A stretch of 36,543 nt of DNA from DATDOY01 sp035293045 (GTDB lineage: Bacteria; Actinomycetota; Acidimicrobiia; IMCC26256; JACPCJ01): NCBI GenBank assembly GCA_035293045.1, contig DATDOY010000134.1, forward strand, positions 1 to 36,543, given 5' to 3'. Made by a program: the position numbers and the translations under genes. Below, piece by piece: positions 24,607 through 33,802 of the stretch (positions within the stretch are counted from its first letter, which is position 1; each line of letters opens with the position of its first letter). The notes below the pieces were generated by a model, which was given only the letters and a program-made list of their open reading frames with translations, ran no database searches and had not been told where the DNA came from.

Positions 24607-24750
24607 CGTCCTCTCCCATCCGGACTCTCACCGTCGGCCCAGGTTTCGCACCTGGTCGGCCCGATGCTGGCGGCACCGGGTTCGCGGGCTCCCGTTCCCC
24701 TCTGGGGCACGGATACCGCCGGTCGGGACTTTCACCCAACCCCGAGGACG
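24607..24750 (-). promoter_or_regulatory. FMN riboswitch (RFN element)
   Basis: All conserved blocks of the RFN aptamer are present in order on the minus strand: CGGGGTTGGGTGAAAGTCCC, GACCGGCGGTATCC, GGGAGCCCGCGA, GGTGCGAAACCTGGGCCGAC, GGTGAGAGTCCGGATGGGAG. The closing P1 stem is a perfect 7 bp, CGTCCTC (24607-24613) with GAGGACG (24744-24750). It sits directly upstream of ribD, so FMN binding should turn down ribD-ribE-ribBA-ribH, and possibly hisG and the two genes behind it. Confidence 0.97.
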
Positions 24751-24838
24751 ACTGTTGGTTGTCTGACTGCCGCCCATCGTAGCCCGGAACTGGTCGTTTG
24801 CGCCACCGTCGTGTGAAAAACGACCGGCCACGCCGCTC

Positions 24839-24921
24839 GTGCACGATCGGGTGCGCAGTCGGCGGGCGGACTCCCCCTAGAAGGAACCTTCCAACCCGCC
24901 GACTGCGCTTCCCCCGTGCAC
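24839..24921. repeat. Two-step inverted repeat (14-bp and 7-bp perfect arms)
   Basis: Inner arms GCGCAGTCGGCGGG (24853-24866) and CCCGCCGACTGCGC (24895-24908) are perfectly complementary. Outer arms GTGCACG (24839-24845) and CGTGCAC (24915-24921) extend the stem across a small internal loop. The 28-nt loop contains GAAGG-AA-CCTTC. No T-tract borders it. It could be a strong terminator-like structure, a protein site or an intergenic repeat element. Confidence 0.8.
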
Positions 24922-24962
24922 CCGCGTGGTGGCAACGGTGGAAAGGAGGGGGTTTGTGGACC
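24922..24962. repeat. Direct repeat copy A
   Basis: 41-bp unit whose first 19 bases (CCGCGTGGTGGCAACGGTG) are identical to copy B at 24998, 76 bp away. The remainder is similar, about 32 of 41 positions overall. Both copies end in a GTGG(A/T)CC stretch. Confidence 0.8.
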
Positions 24963-24997
24963 ACTTGGGCTCGCCCCCCCGCCTTCCCACACTCGGT

Positions 24998-25038
24998 CCG
25001 CGTGGTGGCAACGGTGAAGGGAGTGGGGTCAGTGGTCC
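24998..25038. repeat. Direct repeat copy B, running into the 3' end of mogA
   Basis: Second copy of the 41-bp unit. Its end (25029-25038) covers the mogA stop codon and last codons, so copy A looks like a duplicated fragment derived from the gene's 3' end and trailer. Confidence 0.8.
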
Positions 25039-25502
25039 GTGCGCCCACCCAGCAGGTCGAGGGCGTGCGGGAGAGCGTCGAGCACGGCGTCGAGACACTC
25101 GAGTGCGCCCTTGGTCGAACCGGGGAGGTTCAGCACGAGCGCCTCGCCGACCGCGCCGCACACACCTCGCGAGAGCGCACCATGGGGGCGCGGGGATGCG
25201 GCCCGCATCTGCTCGGCCAGACCCGGCGCCTCGCGCTCGATCACCCGTCGCGTGGCCTCGGGCGTGAGGTCCCGGGGCCCGAGTCCCGTGCCGCCGGTGG
25301 TCACGACCACACCGTGGAAGCCCCCGCACAGGGCCCCGAGCGACGACGTCACGGCGTCGACCCCATCGGGGCACACCGCTCGCTCCACGACCTCGAATCC
25401 CGCGTTGGCGAGTCGTTCCACGAGCGCAGGGCCGGCGCCGTCCTCGCGCGTCCCCGCGGCGACGCCGTCGGAGACGGTCAGCACTTTCGCCCGGTGGGTC
25501 AC
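25029..25502 (-). CDS. Molybdopterin-binding MogA/MoaB-family protein
   Basis: 157 residues of the MogA/MoaB fold, which adenylylates molybdopterin for molybdenum insertion. Signatures are KVLTVSDGVAAGTREDGAGP at the N-terminus, VVVTTGGTGLGPRDLTPEAT (the nucleotide/pterin loop), and NLPGSTKGALECLDAVLDALPHAL. Starts at GTG 25502 in a GTGA overlap with the GGDEF gene. MogA versus MoaB cannot be settled from sequence. No other moa/moe gene is in the window, so it is an isolated cofactor gene at the end of a housekeeping operon. Confidence 0.9.
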   Translation of the reverse strand: MTHRAKVLTVSDGVAAGTREDGAGPALVERLANAGFEVVERAVCPDGVDAVTSSLGALCGGFHGVVVTTGGTGLGPRDLTPEATRRVIEREAPGLAEQMRAASPRPHGALSRGVCGAVGEALVLNLPGSTKGALECLDAVLDALPHALDLLGGRTDH

Positions 25503-26465
25503 TTGCCTGATTCGTCGCCGCCGTTGACGTGGCCGCGCTCAAACCCCCGACGCCGGTCGACCTCGAACCGGGATCCGCTCTGCCCCTTCGCCAAGTGCTT
25601 CATCTCGGTGGCGACCGCGGAGATCTCCCATTGGGTCTGGAGGTCACGATGCGCCGTCGTGGCCACGCCGATCGACACCGAGACCGGCGCCACTTGCCGG
25701 CGCTGGCCATACCGGTCCACCGCCTCCACGTAGCCGCGCTCAGCATCCTCGCGGTCGTAGAACTCGAGGATGCCCTGGTCGAAGCTCTCGCAGATCTCCT
25801 CGCACACGGCGTCGGCCAACTCGGGTGCGGTGACGGCGATGAAGTCGTCGCCCCCGAGATGCCCGAGGAAATTCTTCGGCGACGCATGGTGCTCAAGGGC
25901 GCCCCGAATCACCTCGGCGGTATAGCGAAGCACCTCGTCGCCACGCATGAACCCGTAGTGGTCGTTGAAGACCTTGAAGTCGTCGAGGTCGGCGTAGAGC
26001 ACGGCGAACCCGTCCGTGGTCTCGGTCACGAGCTTCCGCAATTCGGCGTCGATCCGCTTGTTTCCCGGCAGGCCCGTCAAGGGCGAAACGTCGCGGAGCG
26101 CCCGCGAGCGTCGGAGGACGCTGTTGACGCGGGCCACGAGCTCTTCCGGATCGAAGGGCTTCACCACGTAATCGTCGGCGCCGACGTCGAGCCCCCGGAT
26201 CTTGTCCTCGGCACGTCCTTTCGCCGTCAGCAGGATCACGGGAGTCTCCTGCGTCCGCGGGTCCGCGCGCAGACGTCGACACACCTCGTAGCCGTCGATC
26301 CCCGGCATCATGACGTCGAGCAAGATCACGTCGGGATCGACGCTCCGCGCTTGAGCGAGGGCGTCCTCGGCGTCGACCGCCTCGTGCACGTCGAAGCCGT
26401 CGTGGCGGAGCGTAAGGCCGAGGAAACGACGAATGTCGGCGTCGTCGTCGACGATCAGGACGGCG

Positions 26466-26473
<8 letters not shown>
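25499..26473 (-). CDS. Response regulator with receiver and GGDEF-type output domain
   Basis: 324 residues. The receiver domain (1-~120) has the acidic pocket (DDD at 9-11), phosphoacceptor D53 in VILLDVMMPGIDG and K105 in VVKPFDPEE. The GGDEF domain (~130-300) has YADLDDFKVFNDHYGFMRGDEVL and a signature that reads GGDDF (207-211) rather than GG(D/E)EF. No RxxD inhibitory site precedes it. Synthesis of c-di-GMP is therefore possible but not assured. Starts at GTG 26473 (8-base overlap with rpe). Upstream frame extension lies over rpe and is rejected. The kinase partner is unknown. Confidence 0.92.
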
Positions 26474-27167
<694 letters not shown>

Positions 27168-27198
27168 GGACTCGGCATCCTACCGGCGCCCACGCCCA

Positions 27199-28101
27199 TT
27201 ACCCGCCGACCGAATGAACGTCTCGAAGTCCGCGGTACCACGCGACCCCGTCGATGGGCCGTTTGCCCTCGGGCTGCACTTCCTCGAGCATGAGCGATCC
27301 GTCGCCGGTGGCGACCAACGGCCCTTCCAGCAACTCGCCAGCCACTGCGCCCTGCGGCACGGCCCCCGCATCGTGAGCACGGAGCACCTTGAGGCGCCGA
27401 CCGGCCACGCTCGTCCACGCGCCAGGGTGGGGGTTTCCGGCACGCACGACCAATGCGAGGTCGCGAGCGGGCCTTGTCCAGTCGAGTTCGAACTCCGCGG
27501 GAGTCAACTTCTTCGCGTACGTCTCCTCCCCGACCTGCGGAGACGGTTCGGCGTCGGGGATCCCCTCGAGTTCGGAGACGAGGAGTCGGGCGCCCACGTC
27601 TGCCAGTCGATGCCGCAACTCACCCGCCGTCTCGTGCTCGGCGATGGCCACTTTCTCGACCGCATACAACGGCCCCGTGTCGAGCCCTTCCTCGAGCTTC
27701 ATGAGACAAACGCCGGTCTCTTGGTCTCCGGCCAGAATCGCTCGTTCAACCGGCGCAGCGCCGCGCCACCGGGGCAGGAGCGAATAATGCACGTTCACGT
27801 ATCCCCCGCGCAGCGCGTCGAGCACCGGGGGCGGAAGGAGTTGCCCGAAGGCGACGACCACCCCTAGGGCGGCTCCGGTCGCAGCGAGATCGTCGACGAT
27901 CTCAGCCGCTCGGTCGGGCGTGACGACGGGGAGATCCAACGCCGTCGCCATCTCCTTGACGGGACTGGGGCCGACCTCGGCGCCCCGGCCCCGCCGACGG
28001 TCAGGCTGCGTGACCACGAGGGCAACGTCGTGCCCGGCGTCGTGCAGCGCCCGGAGGGCTGTGGCCGCCTCGGGGGGAGTCCCGAGGAAGACGATGCGCA
28101 T
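27199..28101 (-). CDS. fmt: Methionyl-tRNA formyltransferase
   Basis: 300 residues. Formylates initiator Met-tRNA. The N-terminal MRIVFLGTPPEAA and the formyl-tetrahydrofolate site NVHYSLLPRWRGAAPVERAILAGD are canonical. The SLLPxxRG core and the C-terminal OB-like tRNA-binding half (~205-300) are complete. ATG at 28101 overlaps the def stop by one base, giving the classic def-fmt pair. The rsmB gene that often follows fmt is absent here; rpe comes next. Confidence 0.97.
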   Translation of the reverse strand: MRIVFLGTPPEAATALRALHDAGHDVALVVTQPDRRRGRGAEVGPSPVKEMATALDLPVVTPDRAAEIVDDLAATGAALGVVVAFGQLLPPPVLDALRGGYVNVHYSLLPRWRGAAPVERAILAGDQETGVCLMKLEEGLDTGPLYAVEKVAIAEHETAGELRHRLADVGARLLVSELEGIPDAEPSPQVGEETYAKKLTPAEFELDWTRPARDLALVVRAGNPHPGAWTSVAGRRLKVLRAHDAGAVPQGAVAGELLEGPLVATGDGSLMLEEVQPEGKRPIDGVAWYRGLRDVHSVGG

Positions 28102-28586
28102 CAGCCCTGGGCCATCGCCCGCTCACGGAGTGCGCGCATGGCCTGTTTCCTCGTCGCCTTGTCGAGGCGATCGAGCAACACCGTTCCATGGAGGTGATCG
28201 ACCTCATGCTGGAACATCCGGCCGAGGAGCTCGTGGCCTTCGTAGTTGATCTCGTTCCCGTCGATGTCGAGCCCGCGGATATGCACTTCCTCGGGGCGGG
28301 TGATCGAAAAGAAGAGGCCCGGGACCGAGAGGCAGCCCTCTTCATACGTCCACTCGCCGCTCGTTTCCACGATCTCTGGGTTGAGCAGCACCCCAGGACC
28401 CTCCCCCACGTCGAACACGAAGACCTGCTGGAGCACGCCCACCTGTTGGGCGGCGAGCCCCACACCCGGGGCGTCGTACATCGTCTGGAGCATGTCGTCG
28501 ACAAGCGCGAGAAGGGTGTCGTCGATCGCTTCCACGGGCGCGGCCGGTTGCCTCAGGACAGGGTCTCCCCACACACGAATCTGCAT
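28101..28586 (-). CDS. def: Peptide deformylase
   Basis: 161 residues. Removes the N-formyl group from nascent proteins. All three motifs are intact: GVGLAAQQVG (41-50), EGCLSVPG with metal ligand C85, and QHEVDHLHG with H127 and H131. ATG at 28586 has GAGGAGG seven bases upstream. The longer frame to 28769 overlaps priA and is rejected. Confidence 0.97.
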   Translation of the reverse strand: MQIRVWGDPVLRQPAAPVEAIDDTLLALVDDMLQTMYDAPGVGLAAQQVGVLQQVFVFDVGEGPGVLLNPEIVETSGEWTYEEGCLSVPGLFFSITRPEEVHIRGLDIDGNEINYEGHELLGRMFQHEVDHLHGTVLLDRLDKATRKQAMRALRERAMAQG

Positions 28587-28623
28587 CGACGGGCCTCCTC
28601 GCTGCGGACGATAGCCGCCGCCC

Positions 28624-30444
28624 TCAGATCCGAAGGGGGTCGACCTCGACCCGCAGCCGGCCGCGCGATCGAGCGGCGGGGAGCGCTGCAGCCAGAGCGT
28701 CGCACAGCGTGGCGTCGTCCTCCGCCCGAACCAGGGCCTGGATCCGTCCGGTCGGACCGGTGCCACCACCGCCCGTCGTCACTCCCTCAAGACCCTCGAC
28801 CCCAGCAATCAGTGCCGCCACAGCATCGCCGTCACCCACAACCTCGGCGACGCCGCCGAAGGGGGGGAAGTGGAGCATCGAGCGCAACGCCCGGTCGGAA
28901 TCCTCGAGGATGGCTGGGTCGCCCGCGGTGGCGCTGTGCAGCACATCGTGACCGGGAAGTCGGGTCTGGACGATCACGCGCGATCGAGCGCCGTCCGCTG
29001 CCATTCGAGCCGCGCGCACGAGGAGCCACAACGCCTGCTCCGCCGCCCGATACCGGGGAGCGAGCAGTTCCTGATCGAAGTCGAGAAACGCCACCACTTC
29101 GGCGTGGACGGATCGATGGAACACCGTCTCGGTTCCGATGAGGACGCGGGTGTCTGGAACGCCCGTGGTGGACGCGTCGACCTCAGCGACCTCGTCGCGA
29201 GGAAGGAGCGCATCGAGTTCGTCGCGCAGTCGTCGGATCCCGGGTCGGAGCCGGGCGAGCTTGGTGCTCCCGCACTCCGAACACAGCCGTGGGCGTGACG
29301 CTCCACACACCACACAGTCGAGGCCCGACTCACCCTCGATGCTCGCCGCTCCGCACGACGCGCATCGCACCGTCTGACCGCACGCACCGCAGACGAGAAG
29401 GCGCGCCCTACCCTTTCGGTTCAAGACGCACACAACGCGTCCCTCAGCCTGGCGCAGGTGATCGATGAGGGTCGCGGAGAACAACCCAGACCCCGGCGGA
29501 TCCTCGCGGCGGTCGATCACAACCGTCCTCCCCCACCCCCGACGCTCGACCTGACGCGACGGCGCCAGCGCGGGGCCCGTCGCAGCGAGAGCCTCGAGGG
29601 TTGGAACGGGCGAGACGAACGTGAGCCGCCCCCCGGAGCGACGAGCACGCTCGCAGGCGAGTTCCCGCGCGTGCCACGCCGGGGCTCGCTCCTCCTTGAG
29701 GGCCTCGTCGGCATCATCGACGAGGACGACCGCGGCGAGGTCAGGCACCGGCGCCCAGAGAGCGATTCGTCCGCCGACAACGACACACTCCCCGCGGCGG
29801 GCACGCGTCCACGCGGCAGTTCGGGCCGCTGCCGGATCGTCGCCGTGGAATCGCACCGCGTTGACGCCGCCGCCGGCGAGATGCGTCGCGAGCGCATCCG
29901 CCCTTCCGCCGTCCGGCACCACGATGATCGTTGACCCCGACGGCGAGACGAGCCGACGGAGCAGCTCGGCCATACGCGCCGCCGGCGGCCAGCGAACCGT
30001 CGCCCACCGCGCGGCGAGGGCAGCCTCGGCGATGGCCTCCACGTCGGCATCGCGCGCCGGGCGCGCCCCTGGACGCGGCTCTGGATGCGGACCCACCGAA
30101 CCGCCGGGTGTGTCCCCACCCTGCGGAGGAACCGCGTTGGGAGGCGAGGCCGCCCGGAGAAACGCAGTCCGCGGCCCGGCCCACCGCCACGCCGCCCACG
30201 CCGCCAGCGAGACGAGATCCGGGGGCGGGCCGTCCGACGAGACCTTCCGCAGGCGCTGGAGGGCACTGGCCTCGGCGTCGGGCTCAACGTCGTCCTCGAG
30301 CACCCAACCCCGCACCGGCCGGCCGCGCAGCGGTATGCGCACCACCGTACCGACGCGAACCAACGCCTCGAGTTCAGGCGGGATCAGGTAGTCGAAGGCG
30401 CGATCGATCGCAGGGACGTCCGGCAGGACGCGGCACACCCGCAC
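28624..30444 (-). CDS. priA: PriA-like primosomal protein N' (degenerate ATPase)
   Basis: 606 residues. The N-terminal 3'-DNA-binding region (VCRVLPDVPAIDRAFDYLIP) and four zinc-binding CxxC pairs (CGAC, CASC, CVVC, CSEC, ~350-395) of PriA are present, so it should recognise replication forks. The helicase motifs are worn away: no GxTGSGKT loop is found (the spot reads SPSGSTIIVVPDGGRAD) and the DEAH position reads VDDADE. Actinobacterial PriA homologues are known for this loss. Starts at GTG 30444, 14 bases after metK. A proline-rich insert (~100-130) follows the DNA-binding domain. Confidence 0.9.
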   Translation of the reverse strand: MRVCRVLPDVPAIDRAFDYLIPPELEALVRVGTVVRIPLRGRPVRGWVLEDDVEPDAEASALQRLRKVSSDGPPPDLVSLAAWAAWRWAGPRTAFLRAASPPNAVPPQGGDTPGGSVGPHPEPRPGARPARDADVEAIAEAALAARWATVRWPPAARMAELLRRLVSPSGSTIIVVPDGGRADALATHLAGGGVNAVRFHGDDPAAARTAAWTRARRGECVVVGGRIALWAPVPDLAAVVLVDDADEALKEERAPAWHARELACERARRSGGRLTFVSPVPTLEALAATGPALAPSRQVERRGWGRTVVIDRREDPPGSGLFSATLIDHLRQAEGRVVCVLNRKGRARLLVCGACGQTVRCASCGAASIEGESGLDCVVCGASRPRLCSECGSTKLARLRPGIRRLRDELDALLPRDEVAEVDASTTGVPDTRVLIGTETVFHRSVHAEVVAFLDFDQELLAPRYRAAEQALWLLVRAARMAADGARSRVIVQTRLPGHDVLHSATAGDPAILEDSDRALRSMLHFPPFGGVAEVVGDGDAVAALIAGVEGLEGVTTGGGGTGPTGRIQALVRAEDDATLCDALAAALPAARSRGRLRVEVDPLRI

Positions 30445-30458
30445 CGATCAGACGCAGG

Positions 30459-31661
30459 TCAGGCGAGGTCCTCGGCGGCGCCGCGCAAGTCGGCGGCGAC
30501 GTCAGCCACCTGCTCCCAGGTGAAGTCCTTCTCCTCGCTGCGCCCGAAGTGTCCGTACGCCGCCGTCTTCTTGTAGATCGGGCGCCGCAAGTCGAGGCGG
30601 TCGATGATGGCCGCCGGCCGCAGGTCGAACTGCTCGCGCACGAGGATCGAGAGCTTCTCCGGGTCGATCTCGGACGTACCGAACGTGTCGACCATCACCG
30701 ACACCGGGTGCGCGCGCCCGATGGCGTACGCGACCTGGATCTGGCACCGCCGGGCAACGCCGGACGCGACCACAGCCTTGGCGGCGTGGCGGGCGGCGTA
30801 TGCCGCCGACCGGTCGACCTTGGTGGGGTCCTTGCCGGAGAACGCACCGCCGCCATGCGGTGCCGCGCCGCCATAGGTGTCGACGATGATCTTGCGGCCC
30901 GTCAGCCCGGCGTCGGCGTGGGGACCCCCGAGATGAAAGACGCCCGTCGGATTGCACAGAACCTGCAGTTCGGAGGCGTCGAGGCCGGGCGGGAGCAACG
31001 GGTTGATCACGTGCTCGGTCAGGTCAGGCTTCAGCAGCGTTTCGACGTCGATCCCCTGCGCGGTTTGCGTGGAGATGAGCACGGTGACGAGTCGCTTCGG
31101 CACGCCGTTCTCGTATTCCACGGTCACCTGGGTCTTGCCGTCGGGACGCAGGTAGCCCAGCACGCCGGCCTTGCGAACCTCCGACAACCGATGCGCGAGG
31201 CGGTGCGCAAGCCAGATCGGCAGGGGCATGAGGTCGACGGTCTCGTCGCAGGCGTAGCCGAACATCATCCCCTGGTCGCCGGCTCCAACCATCTCGTAGG
31301 GATCGGACGCGGTGCTGCCGCGAACTTCCTGGGCCGTGTTCACGCCGACCGCGATGTCGGGAGATTGCTCGTCGAGCGCCACGAGCACGCCGCAGGTACG
31401 GCCGTCGAATCCGACATCGGAACTCGTGTACCCAATCCCGGCCACGGTGTCGCGAACGATGCCGGCGATGTCAACGTAGGCCGTCGTCGAAATCTCTCCG
31501 GCCACGACAGCAAGGCCCGTGGTCACGAGGGTCTCGCACGCCACCCGCGACATGGGGTCTTCGGCGAGGATGGCGTCGAGCACCGCGTCGCTGATCTGGT
31601 CGGCCATCTTGTCGGGGTGGCCCTCGGTGACCGACTCCGAGGTAAACGTGTAGTTGCTCAC
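30459..31661 (-). CDS. metK: S-adenosylmethionine synthetase
   Basis: 400 residues. Makes SAM from methionine and ATP. Signatures: FTSESVTEGHPDKMADQISDAVLDA at the start, GAGDQGMMFGYACDE (the first family hexapeptide region), and GGGAFSGKDPTKVDRSAAYAAR (P-loop-like). Start GTG at 31661 (SNYTFTSE) has AGGAGG four bases upstream and overlaps the coaBC stop in GTGA. SAM produced here serves, among others, the RNA methyltransferase in this window. Confidence 0.98.
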   Translation of the reverse strand: MSNYTFTSESVTEGHPDKMADQISDAVLDAILAEDPMSRVACETLVTTGLAVVAGEISTTAYVDIAGIVRDTVAGIGYTSSDVGFDGRTCGVLVALDEQSPDIAVGVNTAQEVRGSTASDPYEMVGAGDQGMMFGYACDETVDLMPLPIWLAHRLAHRLSEVRKAGVLGYLRPDGKTQVTVEYENGVPKRLVTVLISTQTAQGIDVETLLKPDLTEHVINPLLPPGLDASELQVLCNPTGVFHLGGPHADAGLTGRKIIVDTYGGAAPHGGGAFSGKDPTKVDRSAAYAARHAAKAVVASGVARRCQIQVAYAIGRAHPVSVMVDTFGTSEIDPEKLSILVREQFDLRPAAIIDRLDLRRPIYKKTAAYGHFGRSEEKDFTWEQVADVAADLRGAAEDLA

Positions 31662-32875
31662 AAGTCCTCCTGTTCCAAGCTACCGAAACCCCGCCGCTCT
31701 GCCACCCGATCGAGGATCAGGGCGGCGAGTTCGTGCTTGGGCATCAGGTCGATGTGTTCGGTACCACCATCGGGCCACAACAAGGTCGCGCGGTTGGTGT
31801 CGACTTCGAATCCGGAGTCGGACGTCGACACGTCGTTGGCGACCATCAAGTCGACGCCTTTGGCATCGAGCTTCGCTGCAGCGTGTTCCATCACGCGCTC
31901 CGTCTCGGCGGCAAAGCCTACGACGAACTGGCCCGATTTGGTGGATTTCACCGCCGCCAGGATGTCCGGGGTCGCCTCGAGAAGGATCTCCGGTGGCCCA
32001 TCGGCCTTCTTGAGCTTTTGCTCGGCCGCCGCCTTGGGCCGGAAGTCGGCCACGGCCGCCGCCATGACGAGGACGTCACAGCTGGACAGCGCGTCGAGCA
32101 CGGCGTCATGCATCTCCTGGGCGGTCTGCACGCGCACCAGCGTCGTGCCGGGCAACGTGGGCAGGGAAGACGTCGTCACCAGGGTCACCTCGGCCCCGCG
32201 CCGCAGGGCGACCTCGGCAATCGCATGCCCCATCCGGCCCGACGAGCGGTTGCCGATGAACCGAACCGGATCGATGCGCTCACGCGTCCCTCCGGCGGTC
32301 ACAAGCACGCGAACGCCGGCCAACAACCCATGACGGGCAAGGATCCATTCGGCGGACTCAAGGATGCGTTCCGCATCGGCCAGGCGACCTTCTCCCACGT
32401 CGCCACCCGCAAGCCGCCCCGTTTCCGGATCCACGACGTGCACGCCGCGCGAACGCAACCGCCCGAGGTTGTCCTGTACCGCCGCGTGCTCCCACATCTC
32501 GGTGTGCATCGCGGGACACACGAGAACGGGCGCCCGCGTTGCCAACAGCGTCGCCGTCAACAAATCGTCCGAGATTCCAGCCGCGTACTTTCCGATGACC
32601 TTCGCCGTCGCCGGCGCGACGATGATCAAGTCGGCCTGTTGACCAAGGCGCGTGTGAGGGATGGGATCAGGACCGTCGAACAGGGACGTCCGCGTGGGTT
32701 CCGATGCCAGAGCAGAGAAGGTCAGGGCGCCGACGAAGCGCTGGGCGTCCTCGGTCAAGATCGGCGAAACAAAGGCACCGGCGTCGACAAGGCGTCGACA
32801 AATCTCCACTGCCTTGTACGCAGCGATGCCGCCGGAGACGCCCAACACGATCCGGCGTCCAGCGAGAGCGGTCAT
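31658..32875 (-). CDS. coaBC: Bifunctional phosphopantothenoylcysteine decarboxylase / synthetase
   Basis: 405 residues catalysing two consecutive CoA steps. The N-terminal flavoprotein CoaC half (~1-185) has VSGGIAAYKAVEICRRL, the catalytic-His region PIPHTRLGQ, and APATAKVIGKYAAGISDDLL. The C-terminal CoaB half has VTAGGTRERIDPVRFIGNRSSGRMG and the substrate loop VADFRPKAAAEQKLKK. ATG at 32875 follows the rpoZ stop by 14 bases. Confidence 0.97.
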   Translation of the reverse strand: MTALAGRRIVLGVSGGIAAYKAVEICRRLVDAGAFVSPILTEDAQRFVGALTFSALASEPTRTSLFDGPDPIPHTRLGQQADLIIVAPATAKVIGKYAAGISDDLLTATLLATRAPVLVCPAMHTEMWEHAAVQDNLGRLRSRGVHVVDPETGRLAGGDVGEGRLADAERILESAEWILARHGLLAGVRVLVTAGGTRERIDPVRFIGNRSSGRMGHAIAEVALRRGAEVTLVTTSSLPTLPGTTLVRVQTAQEMHDAVLDALSSCDVLVMAAAVADFRPKAAAEQKLKKADGPPEILLEATPDILAAVKSTKSGQFVVGFAAETERVMEHAAAKLDAKGVDLMVANDVSTSDSGFEVDTNRATLLWPDGGTEHIDLMPKHELAALILDRVAERRGFGSLEQEDL

Positions 32876-32889
32876 CGCGCGGTCCCGGC

Positions 32890-33159
32890 TTACTCTTCGA
32901 CTTCGTCCGCGGCCTCGATGCGCTCCGAGACGATCTTGCCCTCGGCAATTTCCTGCAGCGAGATCGAGAGCGGCTTCCGCGAGATGGCGTTGACTTGTGG
33001 CGGGACGATGGTCCCGAGGCCCTCACCGAGGCGATTGAAGTACGAGTTGATCTGACGCGCCCGCTTGGCGGCCAGCGTCACGAGGGTGAACTTGGCGTCC
33101 ACTCGCTCCATCAGCCCTTCGATACGGGGCTCCATGAGCGTGGGTCGGCGTTCGGGCAT
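32890..33159 (-). CDS. rpoZ: RNA polymerase omega subunit
   Basis: 89 residues, with the conserved core ERVDAKFTLVTLAAKRARQINSYFN and an acidic C-terminus. It stabilises the beta' subunit of RNA polymerase. I use the first ATG (33159), which has GAGGAG five bases upstream. The second ATG (33135) has no such site. Located between gmk and coaBC, as in other actinobacteria. The 85-bp gap back to gmk holds no gene. Confidence 0.96.
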   Translation of the reverse strand: MPERRPTLMEPRIEGLMERVDAKFTLVTLAAKRARQINSYFNRLGEGLGTIVPPQVNAISRKPLSISLQEIAEGKIVSERIEAADEVEE

Positions 33160-33244
33160 GAGAACTCCTCAGGGATGGCTGGGACGTACGAACCCGAAGC
33201 ACAAGGCAGGGGTGACTTCGAGCATCGGTATCGCGAACGGGCGA

Positions 33245-33799
33245 TCAATCGCGTGGATGTGAACTCCTCAGGATAGCCGCCACTTCCTCGACCGCCCGAT
33301 CGAGGTCGTCGTTGACGACCACAACATCGAACTCGCTCGCCACGGACTCCTCCCAATCCGCCGCCGCGATGCGTGCCTCGACGTCGACACCCTCCTCATT
33401 GGGTCGCTCCGTCAGGCGTCGGCGTTGTTCGTCCCGTGAGGGTGCCCGGACGAACACCAGCGTCGCGTCAGGCACGGCGGCCCGCACGGCGAGGGCTCCT
33501 TGGGCATCGACCTCGAGCAGAACGTCCTCGCCTCGGTCGAGGCGCTCCGTCACCGGCAACCGTGGCGTGCCCTTCAGCTCCCCGTACACCTCGAACCACT
33601 CGAGGAGGCCCCCTTCGTCACGGAGACGCTCAAACGCCTCTCGGGTCATGAAGAAATAATCGCGGCCGTCGATCTCTCCCGGGCGCGGGGGGCGGCTGGT
33701 CGCGGAGACGGAGTACCACAACTCCGGAAACCGTTGGCGTAGAGCGGCCACGATCGCGCCCTTGCCCGCGCCGGACGTCCCGGCGATGACCACAAGCAC
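33245..33799 (-). CDS. gmk: Guanylate kinase
   Basis: 184 residues. Phosphorylates GMP to GDP. P-loop GTSGAGKGAIVAALR at the N-terminus, GMP-binding SVSATSRPPRPGEIDGRDYFFMT, then VLLEVDAQGALAVR and the arginine-rich lid around RRRLTERPNEEG. The start is GTG at 33799, three bases after the mihF stop. It is short at the N-terminus compared with many homologues but begins just before the first beta strand, so it is complete. Confidence 0.96.
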   Translation of the reverse strand: MLVVIAGTSGAGKGAIVAALRQRFPELWYSVSATSRPPRPGEIDGRDYFFMTREAFERLRDEGGLLEWFEVYGELKGTPRLPVTERLDRGEDVLLEVDAQGALAVRAAVPDATLVFVRAPSRDEQRRRLTERPNEEGVDVEARIAAADWEESVASEFDVVVVNDDLDRAVEEVAAILRSSHPRD

Positions 33800-33802
33800 G
33801 AG

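Larger units (their letters stand above)
24751..25028. other. 278-bp spacer with large inverted repeat and direct repeats
   Basis: Lies between the mogA stop and the FMN aptamer. It should hold the rib promoter and any terminator for the mogA operon. A TACGAT reading on the minus strand (24776-24781) could be a -10 for the riboswitch transcript, but I see no convincing -35. The section 24839-24921 is a two-step inverted repeat, and 24922-25038 holds two direct repeats. Reading frames across it look like low-complexity noise and I call no gene. Confidence 0.6.

Noticed and set aside
24922..25038. CRISPR-like array
   Set aside because: Only two imperfect repeats with a 35-bp interval, one inside a gene end, and no cas genes in the window.
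24473..25048. 191-codon minus-strand frame over the riboswitch and repeats
   Set aside because: Crosses the FMN aptamer, the inverted repeat and the ribD start. The apparent internal protein repeats only reflect the DNA direct repeats.
29931..32333. 800-codon open frame on the plus strand
   Set aside because: Antisense to priA, metK and coaBC. Its translation is Arg/Pro/Ala-rich without domain signatures, as expected for shadow frames in GC-rich DNA.
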